A DNA stretch of 64,000 nucleotides, from positions 27,000,598-27,064,597 of the forward strand of contig NC_134138.1 of assembly GCF_033958435.1 (NCBI RefSeq). Reading direction: 5' to 3'. The notes under the pieces were generated by a model. The model saw nothing but the letters and a program-made list of their open reading frames with translations. It made no database searches and was not told where the DNA came from. This document shows, piece by piece, positions 32,170 through 44,055 of the stretch (its first letter is position 1; every line of letters begins with the position of its first letter). Position numbers and translations under genes: made by a program. This DNA is from Carettochelys insculpta. Lineage: Eukaryota > Chordata > Testudines > Carettochelyidae.

Positions 32170-32396
32170 ATCTTACTGAATAGCCTGTGCCTTGCCTTTA
32201 CCATAGCCCATCTGGACTACAGCAATGAAATATACCTGGGCATGGAGTACTCCGTCCGTAGGGAGCACCAGCTGGTACAGAACGTTGCAGCCCATCTCCT
32301 CAGCAATATGGGTGACCCATAAATTCCTTATACTGACTTCCCATTGGACATCATTTCAAGCTTAAGGTCTCTGTCCTTATTTTCAAGGCACTCAAT
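32170..32396 (+). mobile_element. L2-like LINE, C-terminal ORF remnant (left part)
   Basis: Encodes, with a stop, LDYSNEIYLGMEYSVRREHQ and LVQNVAAHLL, then TDFPLDIISSLRSLSLFSRH, which is the conserved C-terminal segment after the RT domain in L2-clade LINEs (LDYCNALYLGL...LQLVQNAAARL...WLPI type). Interrupted at 32396 by a 680-bp MITE and resumes at 33077. Confidence 0.65.
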
Positions 32397-33076
32397 AGCC
32401 GCGTCTACACGTGCCGGCTACTTCGAAGTAGCCGCGCCAACTTCGAAATAGCGCCTGCCACGTCTACACGTGGTGAGCGCTATTTCGAAGTTGAAATCGA
32501 CATAAGGCGGCGAGACGTCGAAGTCGCTATCCTCATGAGGAGATGGGAATAGCGCCCTACTTCGAAGCTGAACGTCGAAGTAGGGCACGTGTAGCCGATC
32601 TGCGTCCCGCAACATCGAAATAGTGGGGTCCGCCATGGCGGCCATCAGCTGAGGGGTTGAGAGATGCTCTCTCCAGCCCCTGCGGGGCTCTGTGGTCACC
32701 GTGTGCAGCAGCCCTTAGCCCAGGGCATCTGGCTGCTGCTGCTGCAGCTGGGGATCCATGCTGCATGCACAGGGTCTTCAACCAGTTGTCGGCTCCGTGG
32801 ATCTTGTGCTGTTTAGTGCAAGTGTGTCTGGGAGGGGCCCTTTAAGGGAGCGGCTTGCTGTTGAGTCCGCCCTGTGACCCCGTCTGCAGCTGTTCCTGGC
32901 ACCCTTATTTCGATGTGGGCCGCTTTGGTGTGTAGACGCTCCCCTGCAGCGCCTACTTCGATGTAGTGCTGCCCAATGTCGACGTTGAACGTCGACGGCA
33001 CCAGCCCTGGAGGACGTGTAGATGTTATGCATCGAAATAGCTTATTTCGATGTAGCATTCACATGTAGACATAGCT
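32397..33076 (-). mobile_element. 680-bp non-autonomous Harbinger derivative, TTCGAA arms, copy C
   Basis: TIRs AGCCGCGTCTACAC and (minus) AGCTATGTCTACATG; perfect AAT duplication (32394-32396, 33077-33079). Same block order as copies A and B but clearly more diverged, with a two-base loss that breaks the 100-codon frame seen in them. Inserted in an L2-like LINE. Confidence 0.8.
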
Positions 33077-33260
33077 AATGACTGTAGCCCAGGATAGTTA
33101 AAAAGTCTAGAGTTCTGGGATGAGGTCAATGGCTAATATTGCTGGCGTAATGCAACACTGTCCAATAAGGGTAAAATCTGTCTATGCAAGAGGCAGAGTT
33201 TTCTCAGAAGTTGGTTCAAGACTATGGAACAAATTGCCTCAAGCTAAGGACCATCACAGA
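33077..33260 (+). mobile_element. L2-like LINE remnant (right part)
   Basis: Continues the L2-like C-terminus after the MITE: AAGAGGCAGAGTTTTCTCAG and GACTATGGAACAAATTGCCT resemble the R-x-F-S-x-x-A-P-x-L-W-N-x-L-P end of L2 ORF2. Confidence 0.5.
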
Positions 33261-34961
33261 CTTTACTGTCTCCAAATGTAAGGTGTGTTTCTCTGGCCTG
33301 GCTTCTCCAGCATAAACACAGAACAATACATAAATCTGAACCCATGAGAACTAAGCACTCCACATAATTCTTCTGAGGGCTGGGGGAGATCAAGAACAGA
33401 TTACATGAGACTGGTGTAGTCACATCGCTTAAGGGCATTCAGATCTTCTGTTGATGAGGGTGTTATAAGAATCACGTAACAGAGCGACCCACCCTTGAGG
33501 ACCAGGGCCAGCCAACTCTGATTACAGAATGCACCACACCTGGGAAAGATCAGGGTGACTGCCCTATAAAAAAGCAGCAGGTGGCTGCAATGAAGCAGGG
33601 GAGCTCATGAAATTGTAGAGAAAGTCAAGGGCTCCTGCGGCAAAGACTCTGAGTCCAAGATGGTGTAACAGAGAGGAGCCCAGAAGCAGGACACTCCTTG
33701 GAGAAAACTTGGATAGAGTGTGGACGTAGAAGTCTGAGGGCCTAGAAGCAGGTTCTAAAAAGCTGAGCTCCAGATGGCAAGATCTGGGTGCATGGCCTGT
33801 CAGAAGAGACCATGGAAGAGATCTGGATGTAAGAGAAGACACCAGAGCTAAGTATGGACTGTTGCATGGTGATGGATTTTATTTTGGGGCCCTGAGGGTT
33901 GTTAAGGGTTGGAACTGGTCTAACAGAAACAGACAGGAGACTGGGGTCATCTACCTGAAAGTCTGTGTGCAGTTCTCAAGGCAGCCACAAGAGGGGGATA
34001 GAAGGGAAAGAGTGCAACATGAACTGTGGCCTTACCTGGGTGCTCAGTGAAGGGGCCACCCTGCTAGAAACCTATACACAATAGAGTTGAATAATAGCTG
34101 TATCTTGGGAACTCTGTTGGACTGTTCAGTATGATGAATACAAAAGTAGACTCCTTTCACAAATAATTTAAAACATATTTTCAGTCTGCCTGATGCAATT
34201 TTGGATAGTTGCTTGCAGACATATTAAACATTTTATTAATGCTGCAATCATTTGTGATACCCTCATTATTTAGTAGTTTAACAAAATGTTTCCAGTTTAT
34301 CAGGGACAGCAAAAATAATACTTATGAGCTAGACACTGGCAGGTTACACCTGTGCAACATGCATGGAGACTAGGTTCAGGAACTAAATTAATTAAAACTG
34401 TTAGAATCAGTCTCAAAACCCACAGGAATAAAAATTACTTGTACATTTCTATCCCGTTGGTAGCTGGCTTCTTAATTTAGAACTCTTTTACAAACTCCTT
34501 TGCTGCATATGATACTAATTAAACTCTCTGTACATACGTAGTTTGGTTTCTGGGTGAAACTGAAAACATGGTGCTATAGCTTGATATTTACTTTTATTAC
34601 TGAACACACTCTGGATGCCAAATGCCTAACATAAAATCAAATGAATTGATCCATTTTGTGATACAACTGTACTTATAGCATGACTACAAAAGATATCACA
34701 TACAATAAGCATGAGATGTGGAACAATTCATTAACATGAACATGCTATTTTTTAAAGGCAGGAGGAAAAGGCATAAGATAAGGCAAACATATGAAATTTC
34801 ATCTGGCCATATGTTGCACATTAGAAAAGATTTGTTAAGTTCACTCTTTACATAGCCAAATGATAACATAATTTTCTTTCTGAATCCGTGACCTCAAGTT
34901 TGCTACATAATATTATTAACAAGCATCCTGTGTAAGCAAAAGAGGACACAAATAGATTCTG
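33261..34961. other. Unique spacer
   Basis: AT-rich, no supported gene or named repeat. Confidence 0.3.
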
Positions 34962-35288
34962 CAGGTTGAAACTCTCTAATCCGGCACGCTCAGGACCTGA
35001 GCAGCGCTAGAAGAGAGAATTTGCCGGACCACAGGAGGTCAATATCATCTAGCAGCATTACCAACATTTCCACTGTTTACTGGGCTCTTAGAAGACATTT
35101 AGGAGTAAATCTGAGCTAAATAACAGCACAGGGCACAGAGAGTAAGGACTGGTGGCTGAACAAACTTTATGGGACCATGGGAAACTTGTCCACGCCCATA
35201 ATAAATAGTCATCTGGTTAACTAAAATCATGCCGGATTATGGATGTTGCTGGATAAAATAATTTCGGATTACAGAGGTTCAACCTTTA
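34962..35288. mobile_element. 327-bp Tigger-like MITE
   Basis: Left CAGGTTGAAACTCTCTAATCC and right (minus) AAAGGTTGAACCTCTGTAATCC are inverted repeats. Internal inverted TGCCGGACC / GCCGGATTATGG. Non-coding. Left-end homology links it to 16117. Confidence 0.65.
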
Positions 35289-35823
35289 GGGCTTGAAATG
35301 TCTAAGGTTCACATAATGACAGTGTGGTCAAAATCAGAATCCAAAAAAATGAGCTAAAGGAATAGAAAGGAAGAGAGAGACTAATAGAAGAACATATTAA
35401 AAACAGCAAGAAGAATTAAACCAACTGGGATTTAGGGAGAAGAGATGAAAGTCAAAAGCAAACATACACAGCTAAGGCCAGAGTGCATGCCCTTCCAAGG
35501 CCTCAGCTGCACAAAGTAAGAGTTTCTTGTGAACGCATGGACATCTCATTGATGCTACTTTTTTGTAACAAATGTAAAATGTGCTTGAATCAGCAGTGAC
35601 TTTCTAGTACTACATTTATTCACGGCGTCAAAGTTTGCTCACCTTGGTCCCAAGGGCAAGATCTAGCCTTGTGGGCACATTGTGCTACTTAAACCTGCAT
35701 ATTGAGTCTGAACTCCATACTTGTGGGTAACAGCTCTGTTTGCTCCAATATGAATGTTAGGGTACAGAATATCCTACAAAACCTATATATCAAAGACATT
35801 AAGGGAAAACGAGTTTTGGAAGA
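35289..35823. other. Unique spacer
   Basis: AT-rich; nothing recognised. Confidence 0.3.
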
Positions 35824-35836
35824 CAGATTTTTGATA

Positions 35837-35958
35837 GAGCAACGAAGGGTCCTGTGGCACCTTATAGACTAACAGAAAAGTTTAGAGCATGAGCTTTCGT
35901 GAGTTAACTCACTTCTTCAGATGCTGGTCTACAGATCCAGACTAACACGGCTACCCCT
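35837..35958 (-). mobile_element. 122-bp PLE-derived short element with 13-bp target duplication
   Basis: Flanked by perfect 13-bp direct repeats CAGATTTTTGATA (35824-35836 and 35959-35971). On minus it reads a head GGGTAGCCGTGTTAGTCTGG, a hammerhead-like core, and the tail TTAGTCTATAAGGTGCCACA. No coding sequence. It is either an extremely 5'-truncated PLE or a self-contained short unit. Confidence 0.8.
35895..35920 (-). ncRNA. Hammerhead-ribozyme-like core (best-preserved hairpin)
   Basis: On minus: CTGAAGA (35914-35920), one A, a perfect 7-bp-arm hairpin GTGAGTTAACTCAC, then GAAA (35895-35898). Next come GC-TCAT-GC, a 2-bp stem III, and UC as a possible cleavage site. Core order matches a type I hammerhead. 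Deviations: the extra A after the CUGANGA box, and stem I not evident. Confidence 0.5.
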
Positions 35959-35971
35959 CAGATTTTTGATA

Positions 35972-36770
35972 ATTATTTATATGTTCAGCCAAAGTGCAGT
36001 GCTTTAAAGACTGCATAGAAACACATGAATCTTATTTGTCACCTGTCCATGTGGGACGCAAGAGATTCAAGTGAAGTGTGGATGATGTAAACCAGGGTAG
36101 TTGGTTAGTTCCATGTATAGGGTCATCATGAGGGGAGATGAGGAGACATGGAGTGCTATGTGCTGTATCGTGGCAGGGTGCTATGTATTTTGGCTGCAAT
36201 CCTGTAATGTCCTTAAGTGCATGCTTAAATTTAAAGACCTGAGGAGTCTTATTGAAGTCAGTGGGACTACTTGTGTCATGCTTCATATTCAGCATATACT
36301 TAAGTGCTCGTCTCCTTAAAGGATGCCTCAGTAACAGAGTATGGATCTCCATTAAGCCTTTATTTTTTTTAAGAAATTCCCTTTTCAGAATAGAATCCTA
36401 TTTGACCAGAATCATATCAATAAAACTCAGTAAGACTAAATCAAAGCTGGACACAGCCTGCAATGACTTTTACAAAAAGTGGTCATGGGAGTTCTTGAAC
36501 AAGTCTTGTGCCCATAGTTCTTTGTGTGTTCACATTTGTAACTCATTTCTATGGAAGAAAAAACTATATTAGCTAACTGCTTCTGCTGCCCTCCCTAAAA
36601 TGTGAGCTTTTTAAATGTCACAAAACTGACATCAATGCTTCTTTCTGGTTCCACCCAGTGGTAATAAAAAACCATTTCAATGGTTTCAATGGAGCAAAAA
36701 TACAAAGAAAATGATTCTTAAAAACAAAACAAAACCAAAGAAACTCTGTTACCTGCTGGATCCTGTAAAC
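35972..36770. other. Mostly unique; small inverted repeat near 36190-36300
   Basis: AAGTGCATGCTTAAATTTAA and ATATACTTAAGTGCTCG flank GAAGTCAGTGGGACT, resembling a short ancient palindromic MITE. Otherwise nothing recognised. Confidence 0.3.
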
Positions 36771-37786
36771 CATGATCTCCCAAACTGGGGGGCATGTGAA
36801 GAAATTCCGGGGGGGCTGTGAGTCAACCCAGCACCCTGCATCATTTCCCCCACCTGAAGAAAGATCTGGCCTTTGCTTCCGGCTCTCAGCCCCTGCCATT
36901 TTACGTGGGTGATCCAGCGCAGCTGCTATTAAAAGCAGGCAGCCGGTAAAGACCCATGTGAAGCCAGCTGCCTTCTGCAAATGAGAGTGAATGTGGGTTG
37001 GGGAGGAGGAGGAGAAGGATGGGGGGGCTGGGGGTGCCTGGCTTTGTAGGAGAGCAGGAAAGCTGCTTGGGTGGGCAGCTCACAGGGCTAGTGGTACTCA
37101 GGTGGCCAGCCAGCTTGTGGGACTCGTGGAGCTCAAGCGGCTGAACCTGGCAGAGCAGGGCTTGGGTGGCTGGCCTCAGCAGCATGGGGCTTGGGTAGCT
37201 CGGGCTGGTGTGTGGGTGGCTGGCCCTGGTAGCGCGGGGTTCAGGCAGCTGGCCCCAGCACCATGATGATCAGGCAGCTTGGGATGGTAGATGGGTGGCA
37301 GGCCATGGCAGCATGGGCTTGGGCGGGCAGCTCAGGCAGTTAGCCTTGCAGTTGGGGCGGGTGGCTGGTCCCAACGGTGTGAGGCTCAGGCAGCTGGTGG
37401 GCAGGTGGACGGCTGGCCCTGGTGTCTGGTGGGTGGGCGGGCGGCTGGCATCGGCCGCGTGGGGCTCGGGTGGGCAGCTCTGGCCGTGCAGGTCTCAGGC
37501 AGGTGGGCAGCTGGCGCGGGCAGCTCTGGAAGCTGGCATAGGGCTGAGCAGCTGGCCAGCTGAGGTTGCACCAGGTAACCACAAGGGGCCAAGAAAAATT
37601 ATTTGTGCTTACTTTTAATTTTAAATAACATTTTAATATCGAGCTTCTGTGTTTATTTTAAATTATTAATTGAGTTTTTTGTTAAAAGGAGGTTTTGGAT
37701 GATGGTAAAGAAGAGGTAGGGGAGCATGCGGATTTCTCAAAAATCGAAAGAGGGGGGCATGATGACGAAAAGTTTGGGAACCACGG
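36771..37786. mobile_element. 1016-bp hAT-type element filled with a GC-rich minisatellite
   Basis: Ends CATGATCTCCCAAAC and (minus) CCGTGGTTCCCAAAC, with a perfect 8-bp duplication CTGTAAAC (36763-36770, 37787-37794). From about 37030 to 37570 it holds degenerate repeats of GGCTGGCC-TGG-AGC-GGGGCTCAGGCAGCT type, which explain the long low-complexity open frames there. No transposase. Confidence 0.8.
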
Positions 37787-39191
37787 CTGTAAACCTTTGT
37801 TCCCATTGACATTTCATTGCTTGGTGTGTAAAGACTACCTGGATTACTTCCCAAAAAATAATTAAAGAAAAAAAGGTGTGCAGGATTCAACCAAAGGCAT
37901 AGATCAAAGGATGTCACAATGCTGAACTTGCTGTCCTTTTCAGCTCTTGTTTGATGGGGATGAGGAAATAAACTACTAGACAGAAAAGTGACAGTGAGAT
38001 TATCTCCAAAATTCAATTGTTACAAGGATTGTCTGACTTAATGCAGTTGTATGTAATGTAGGGAGAAGGAACAAAAGGTCACAGTGAAAATACTGCAAAG
38101 GAAAGAATAGGAACATGTTTAATATGAGGTAGGAGAAGACCTTAGGGAGCTTAGGGTTTAGTTCAACGGTTATCAAGCAAACCTACTTTTTCCAGACACT
38201 AGAAGCAAATGAAACAAGACTTCTGGAATGAAAGCACATGTATTTACAGAGCAGATGATGTAACTGAGTAAATGAAACTTGGCTTCCCTCAGAATAGCAA
38301 GATGAAGGGTTTCTGCTGGGAGGGAGATATTCAATAGGACAGGGGGGCGGGTGGCAGGCAGCATGGGTAGGGGGAGGCGCACAGTTTCCGACAGATGACA
38401 TCTGTGATTTGGCTACTGCTTCAGATGCAGTTCACGCTGATGTGAAAAGGGTCAGGAGGTCATAGGACAGACCTCTCTGGAGAGGCAATAAATAAATAGA
38501 CCTGGACTGGTTGTAGCAAATAATAGTGGCAGTGGAATAGACCTTCAGCAAGAGTGACAAACTTGAAAATGAGGTAGTTGTTGTTTGAGGTATTTGAGAT
38601 GGGAGCTCACAATAGGAGTGTGAAATGGAGGACAGAGTGCAACAGGAGTGTGTTGCTGGGGGAGGGGAAGCATTTTGAATATGGTTCAAGACGGCAGCCC
38701 TAAGGAGCAGGGGACCGGTAGCAGTTTTCCTATCACTCAGTAACTTGGTGTCTCTTTTGGTAACTTTCTCAGAAGAGGCCACCAGAGCAGAGCTCTACAG
38801 AAGCATGTTACCCCAAAGAGCGGTGACAGTCCCTCAAATAGCAACTACAACTGCCAGCTCATGTCACTTGTTTCTTCTTCATGATTGTCCTTTTCTGTTC
38901 CATGTCACTCTCTTTTTCTGGATTTTAGCAAGTCAGACTCTTTAGCCAGGTTCTTTAAATATTGAACCTGATCCTGAATAAGTATTGTCTGACATAGTAT
39001 GTTACTGTTTTACTGTAATTTGGGATTAATAAACAGTTATATAATAAATACCTACAAGTTACCACATTATTCAGGATCTGATAATCTTTGGTGGTTGTTG
39101 AAGTTTTTTAGTATTATATATTATATTCCTGGATAATCACAAAGATCTCAATCCTATGGAAAGACTTTCACAGATGTCCGTGGAATTTGAA
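37787..39191. other. Unique spacer
   Basis: No supported gene; short frames lack family signals. Confidence 0.3.
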
Positions 39192-39422
39192 GTATAGAAT
39201 TATGGAAAACTAAGCTGGAAGGGACTTTTAGAAGTCTTCAGTTCCAGTCCCTTCAATGTGAGGTCAAAGTAGACATTCCCTGAAGGTGTTTGTCAAACTT
39301 GTTTTGTAAAGCTCCAATTGTGGGGATGCTACAGCCTCTATTCTAGTGTTACTCTTCAGCTAGATACTAGGAAAAAAGACTTTCTAACTATTTCCCTTGC
39401 TGTAGATTAAGCCAAATGTTCA
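39192..39422 (-). mobile_element. Old CR1 fragment (minus)
   Basis: GGAAAACTAAGCTGGAAGGGA, TTCCAGTCCCTTCAATGTGA and ACATTCCCTGAAGGTGTTTG match the reverse complement of an older amniote CR1 3' end (GGAAGGGACCTC..., CCATCCCTGACAGGTGTTTG). Confidence 0.7.
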
Positions 39423-39637
39423 GCATAGATGGGGACTTATACGAGCCCATATTGCCAAAGCATCAGGCATATCCCTAGCTTGCAGGCCCTGCTCCATCAA
39501 AATTTGAGGACGGATCTCTCCCACAGCCCCACATGCCACCCTGCCCAGAGCCTGCACCCCTCCCCATCCAGATTCCCTCCCAGAGCCTTAGACAGAGGGT
39601 GGGAGGGAGTTTGAGTGGGGTGGGTGTAGGCTTTGGG

Positions 39638-39831
39638 CAATGTTCCCTCTAATTTTTTCCATCCATGTGCAGAATAAATTTTGTTATGTGCGCTGAAACG
39701 TACAGACATTCACACCAGTAGAAACAGTTGCTGCTGGCTGTGGGCAGCTGTGGGTGCTCTGTCAAAGAGCTGGGTGGCATTTGAATCTGTCCTGGGCAGC
39801 CACCCAAGCACCCAGCTTATAGGGAACACTG
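39638..39831. mobile_element. 194-bp hAT-type MITE
   Basis: Ends CAATGTTCCCTCTAA and (minus) CAGTGTTCCCTATAAG; 8-bp flanks GCTTTGGG / GTTCTGGG with two mismatches. Typical hAT terminus. Confidence 0.75.
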
Positions 39832-39839
39832 GTTCTGGG

Positions 39840-40603
39840 CAGTCTGGGCCCCACCAACATTTCTGCAAACCTTCCACCCCTGACCTTCAGTGGGCCTGGA
39901 GAACAATTGGTCATCATTGTCTTTGGTTTTGTAATTAAAACAGATGGTGGAGTGTCAAGAGATGTAAGGGGTCTACACATATCTGCCACAGGCTTTATGT
40001 ATGACTTTGGGGAAGTCACGTGACACTGAGTTTTGATGTCAGTGGTTATTTGCAGTGTTGTAGTGCTTGGGGGCTCCAGGTGGGGAAGATGGCTTGGTTG
40101 TATTAGATGCTGCATACGCACATAAGGAAAAGATGGTCCCTACCCGAAAGACTAATGCTTGAGGAAGAACAGATGGATATGACTAATAGAGGAGGGGAGC
40201 AGATGGTAACAGTGAAACAAACAGAGGTCAGCGTCATGGCATTATGCATTTTCTGAGGAGCCTTATCATGCCTAAGAGACAACATGAGAGAAAGCACAGA
40301 GGTTTTAGGAAAACTGGACTTAATGACCCTTAAAGCTAGCGTACCTGGAAAAGTGGAACCGAAGAGGCACTTAACATGAGGAGGTAGTGGTAATATTTAA
40401 TTAACTCACAAGAATGTTGTGAGGCTAAACTAAATCAGGATGCTTCCATGTGCCCTCCATTCTTCAGCTGGAGACAATATGTAAAATAAGTGCAGCGTTA
40501 TTATCCTACCCTCATGAGTTCTCACATAGTACATAGAGAAGTCAATAGTTCACTCTTGAATTTAATTCAGTTATTTGCATTCTTACACTGGAACCTGGTT
40601 ACT
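39840..40603. other. Unique spacer
   Basis: No recognised feature. Confidence 0.3.
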
Positions 40604-40855
40604 GCTACAGTCTTAATGTATGAACCCCCAGCAAAGAAATTCCTGCATTTAGCAGACGACTGCGGCAGATGGAGGCAGGGGTTACGCAAGGGCCTTCAGA
40701 AGGGAGAGATGAGGATCAGACAGCTAGCAGAGGAGAAGCGAGTGCACAGAAAGCACAATAAGGACTTGCCAGACACCCACCACATCTGCAAGAGATGCAG
40801 CAAGGACTGTCACTCTCGTGTGGGTTTTCGTAGTCGCAGTAGATGCTGTAAATGA
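40604..40855 (+). pseudogene. Zinc-finger-like C-terminus of a non-LTR retrotransposon ORF (RTE-like)
   Basis: An open frame ends at TGA 40853-40855 with LADDCGRWRQGLRKGLQKGE, a basic helical stretch, then HHICKRCSKDCHSRVGFRSR and a final CC. The CxxC plus C-H-S-R-x-G pattern at the extreme C-terminus, preceded by a D-R-x-x-W-R-type segment, is what I know from ORFs of RTE-like and related retrotransposons. The RT and endonuclease domains are absent. The frame starts at ATG 40490, but the upstream part has no match, so only the C-terminal piece is called. Confidence 0.5.
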
Positions 40856-41069
40856 AGCCCTCAATTGAAACTATAAAGGGTGCGATCCATAGTCTATGCA
40901 GACTGAAGGATGCCTACCATACCTTTACGTTTAGAAATGATTACGTTTCACTATTTTACAGAATTTTGCACATTTATTATAGCAGTGAACCATGTCATTA
41001 TGCATTTGAGAAAGACTTACCGGCTTTCTTTTTCAAATTTCACATAGCAGCTGCAATGCTAATCTCACC

Positions 41070-41205
41070 AGCTGTGTCTACACTACAAAAATAACTTCGA
41101 AGTTGCTTACTTTGAAGTAGGCAACTTTGAAGCTGAGCGCCCCCATGCACCCTACTTGGAAGTTAAACTTCGAAGTAGGGCACTTGCTCCATTCCCAGGA
41201 ATGGA
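41070..41205. mobile_element. Truncated Harbinger-type MITE, ACTTCGAAGT arms
   Basis: Left end AGCTGTGTCTACACTACAAA, then ACTTCGAAGTTGC, CTTTGAAGTAGG and AACTTCGAAGTAGGGC. The right half and terminus are missing. Confidence 0.65.
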
Positions 41206-42360
41206 GTAAGGACTTCAAATGACACAGTAGAACCTTCCTTCTGGTATAAAGGTGCCTTTACTGATATGACTTGTTCTACTCTAAGACACTTTTATACTGG
41301 TGTCACTGCACCCATGCTAGGTTGTACCAAAGTAAGTGCTTTGGTGAGGGGAGAAAAATCACATCAAAGAACTGTGCACTATCTTGTATGTTCCATTGTC
41401 TCTATTGCCTTTAACCTGTCCCTTTGTCCTGCCTACCCTTTATGACTTCTTTTTCATGTCTGTAAGCAATTTAGAACAAGGACGGGTCTCCTGTATTTTG
41501 CATTTGTACAGTTCAGAACATAATGAGGTATCAAGCCCCAGGTTCTATGCTGGACTTTTTTGGTTTGTGTTGTAAAAGGCTGGTGACCAGGAAGAGGTCA
41601 CCCATAAAGATTAGGACAAGTTTCGTAATATTCTTGAATCTTTCTCTTGTGGTTATGTAGATTAGAACCCTCCACATAGGTTACTAATAAGTTGACACCT
41701 GGTAGTAATAACAACTCTGCATTATGCAGCCATTTCCCAATATCATATATAAGCAGCTGGAGCCTTTTTTTCCATGGGTTCATTTTATCCATGTTCCTGA
41801 ACGTACGATATCACTGTGATCTTAAACCACTTTTATTAGAGTCTGTTTTCAATCAGGAGAGGGGGGTTGTCGTGGAGTGAACAAACTGGTGGGTAAAACG
41901 AACCGTTTTAGACAGTAAGATGAACAAACAGGAATTTCCTCAATGCTTTGTTTAATCTTCCTCTTTTTCCTGCATTAAATCAAATTTACCATAAGCTTGT
42001 TGTTATGAGCGCTCTTGTTAAAGTAGATAGGTGTTCAGAACTGAGAAACTCTTTTTTGTTTCTTAAAAACATAATCTGAAGAATCCCTTGAAAACATTTA
42101 GCAACTTCTGCTCAGAATGAGACTACATAGCAAAGGCATTGGCACATTTCAGCACTTCACTTTCCCACTTCCCATAACTTGAGGTATAAAACGTGATTTA
42201 AAAAGTCACACTGTGGAGCTCAATATGTTGGTGTCTATAGTTATAAACTTATCATCATTATGTATATGATGACAGCAATTGGAGAGCCCAGCAGGAAGGG
42301 GGCCCTGCCCATACACAAATTGGTTTTGACTAGATTATGGCCTGGAATAACTCAAACACT
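41206..42360. other. Mostly unique; possible L2/MIR-type tail at 41465-41535
   Basis: CTGTAAGCAATTTAGAACAA and TTTGTACAGTTCAGAACATA weakly resemble the L2/MIR tail. No gene supported. Confidence 0.25.
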
Positions 42361-42977
42361 AGGTTCACACTACATCATTCGGTGAGGGGAAAAATCCACA
42401 CACCTGAGTGACATCATTTGGACAGCCTAAGTCCCTGCGTAGAGAGTACAAGGTTAACAGAAGAAGTCTTCCATCAACCAGGAACGATCTACCTCCAAGC
42501 CCCAGCTGTACACAACCCACACTCTGTACCCAGCCCCACCCATCCCTTTCCCCCAAAGCCCCACCATGACCCCACTATAGCCTCTTCCTGCCCCGTCCCA
42601 CCCTTGCCACTTCCCACCCAGTTCTTCCCCCTCCTCTGGGCATAACCCATCTCCTCTCCTCCCATTGCTGTTCCCTCAGAGCCTCTTGCATTCCCAAAAC
42701 AGATGAGCGTGGAAGGCAAGAAGTTCTGGGAGAAGGGGGAGGAACTGATCAGCAGAGTCAGGGGTATGCTAAGCACCCACTAATGTTTTCTTGTGGGCAC
42801 TCCAGCCCTGGCACATTCACAGAGTCGGCACCTGTGAACATAGCTACCACTTCTTGGAGACATGGATTGCCTGTGCCAGCGAGAGAATCTCTCCTGCCAG
42901 TATAGGTAGCATTTACATGGAAGCGCTGCAGTGGTGCAGCTGTGCCTCTGTAGCATATCAGGTGTAGATAAGCCCTA
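42361..42977. mobile_element. Harbinger-type MITE, GTCGAC/TTCTTCCGTC arm family
   Basis: Left region AGGTTCACACTACATCATTC with GTGAGGGGAAAAATCCACAC and AACAGAAGAAGTCTTCCATC. Right region TAGGTAGCATTTACATGGAA and GCGCTGCAGTGGTGCAGCTG, end (minus) GGGCTTATCTACACC. This matches a familiar turtle non-autonomous family. The centre (about 42480-42780) is C-rich foreign filler. Confidence 0.6.
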
Positions 42978-44055
42978 AGAGACAGATCCTGCAATTGAAT
43001 ATACCTGGGATCTACCCAAATTACACCTCTTTTAGGGCAACTGCATAACCCTAATGGGAGACATCAATTTTTAAAAATATTGAGAAATGCTTTACTGACA
43101 TGCTGAAAACTCTAGAGTGGGTGAGGTCCAAGAGATTTGGGTGGCCAGTTGCTGCCTGTGTATTGTACACATATGTTATTCTTTCCCAGACTGTCCTATA
43201 CACTTAGGTTATGGCCTTTTCTTGTCTTACAGACTCCCAGAGGCCAAAGAGGCTGGTTTTGTGGTAGCCCAATTTATCCGAAGAGAAAGATCATCCTAGT
43301 GCAAGAAACCCTTATGTGTCAGGGAGTAGCAGATCATGAAAATAACTTTGCTTCCCACTGTGTAGAGTTGGACAAATATACTGAACGTTTTTCAAAGATT
43401 TTCCACTGAAATTTAAAAAAAAAAGTTACCATCCCTAATTACCTTCATTCACTTACGAAAAGCTCTGTTATGGCTGTTGTCATGCAACAGTACCCTCTGT
43501 AACGTATAACTCCAAAATGAGATGTTAAAACCCCAAGAAGTTCTTATGTAAAATGTCTCCTTGCATACCCCTGAGAAGAATTGTTCACACACAACTAGGA
43601 GCCACTGCTCACATGAGCCAACTATATACCAGCTGCACTAAGCCAAGTCAATGCCTATTGGGCATAATCAGTGACTAAAACAATAAATCACAAATGTTAG
43701 CAGGGGAATATAGCCTCAGAATAGAGATGGCTTAACTGTTTTTGGGCAAAGTTAGTAATAAGTTGAATTTTCATTCTAAACTTGAACTGAACCTTTTTTA
43801 TTTATTTATTTTTTTTTTAGATTAAAAAGTCACTCATTTTTAAAAATAATTTGTATCACTTTTAACCTCACGATTGCAGCTGGAAGTCAAGGCTAGACAT
43901 ACTGTGAGAAAAACATAATCCAAAAGCATGTCAAACCTAACTCAGTACAAGAGGAAGAGGAACAGACTATGTTGCGATTAACAGCCAAAATTCTGTGCCA
44001 GAGAAATAAAGATTCTCCCATTGTTGTCCTAGACTCTTCCTTACTAAAATCCCTT
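42978..44055. other. Unique AT-rich spacer
   Basis: T-rich tract at about 43795-43820; nothing else recognised. Confidence 0.3.

Noticed and set aside
37208..37618. Gly/Trp-rich frame of 136 codons
   Set aside because: Minisatellite inside a hAT element; no start context or domain.
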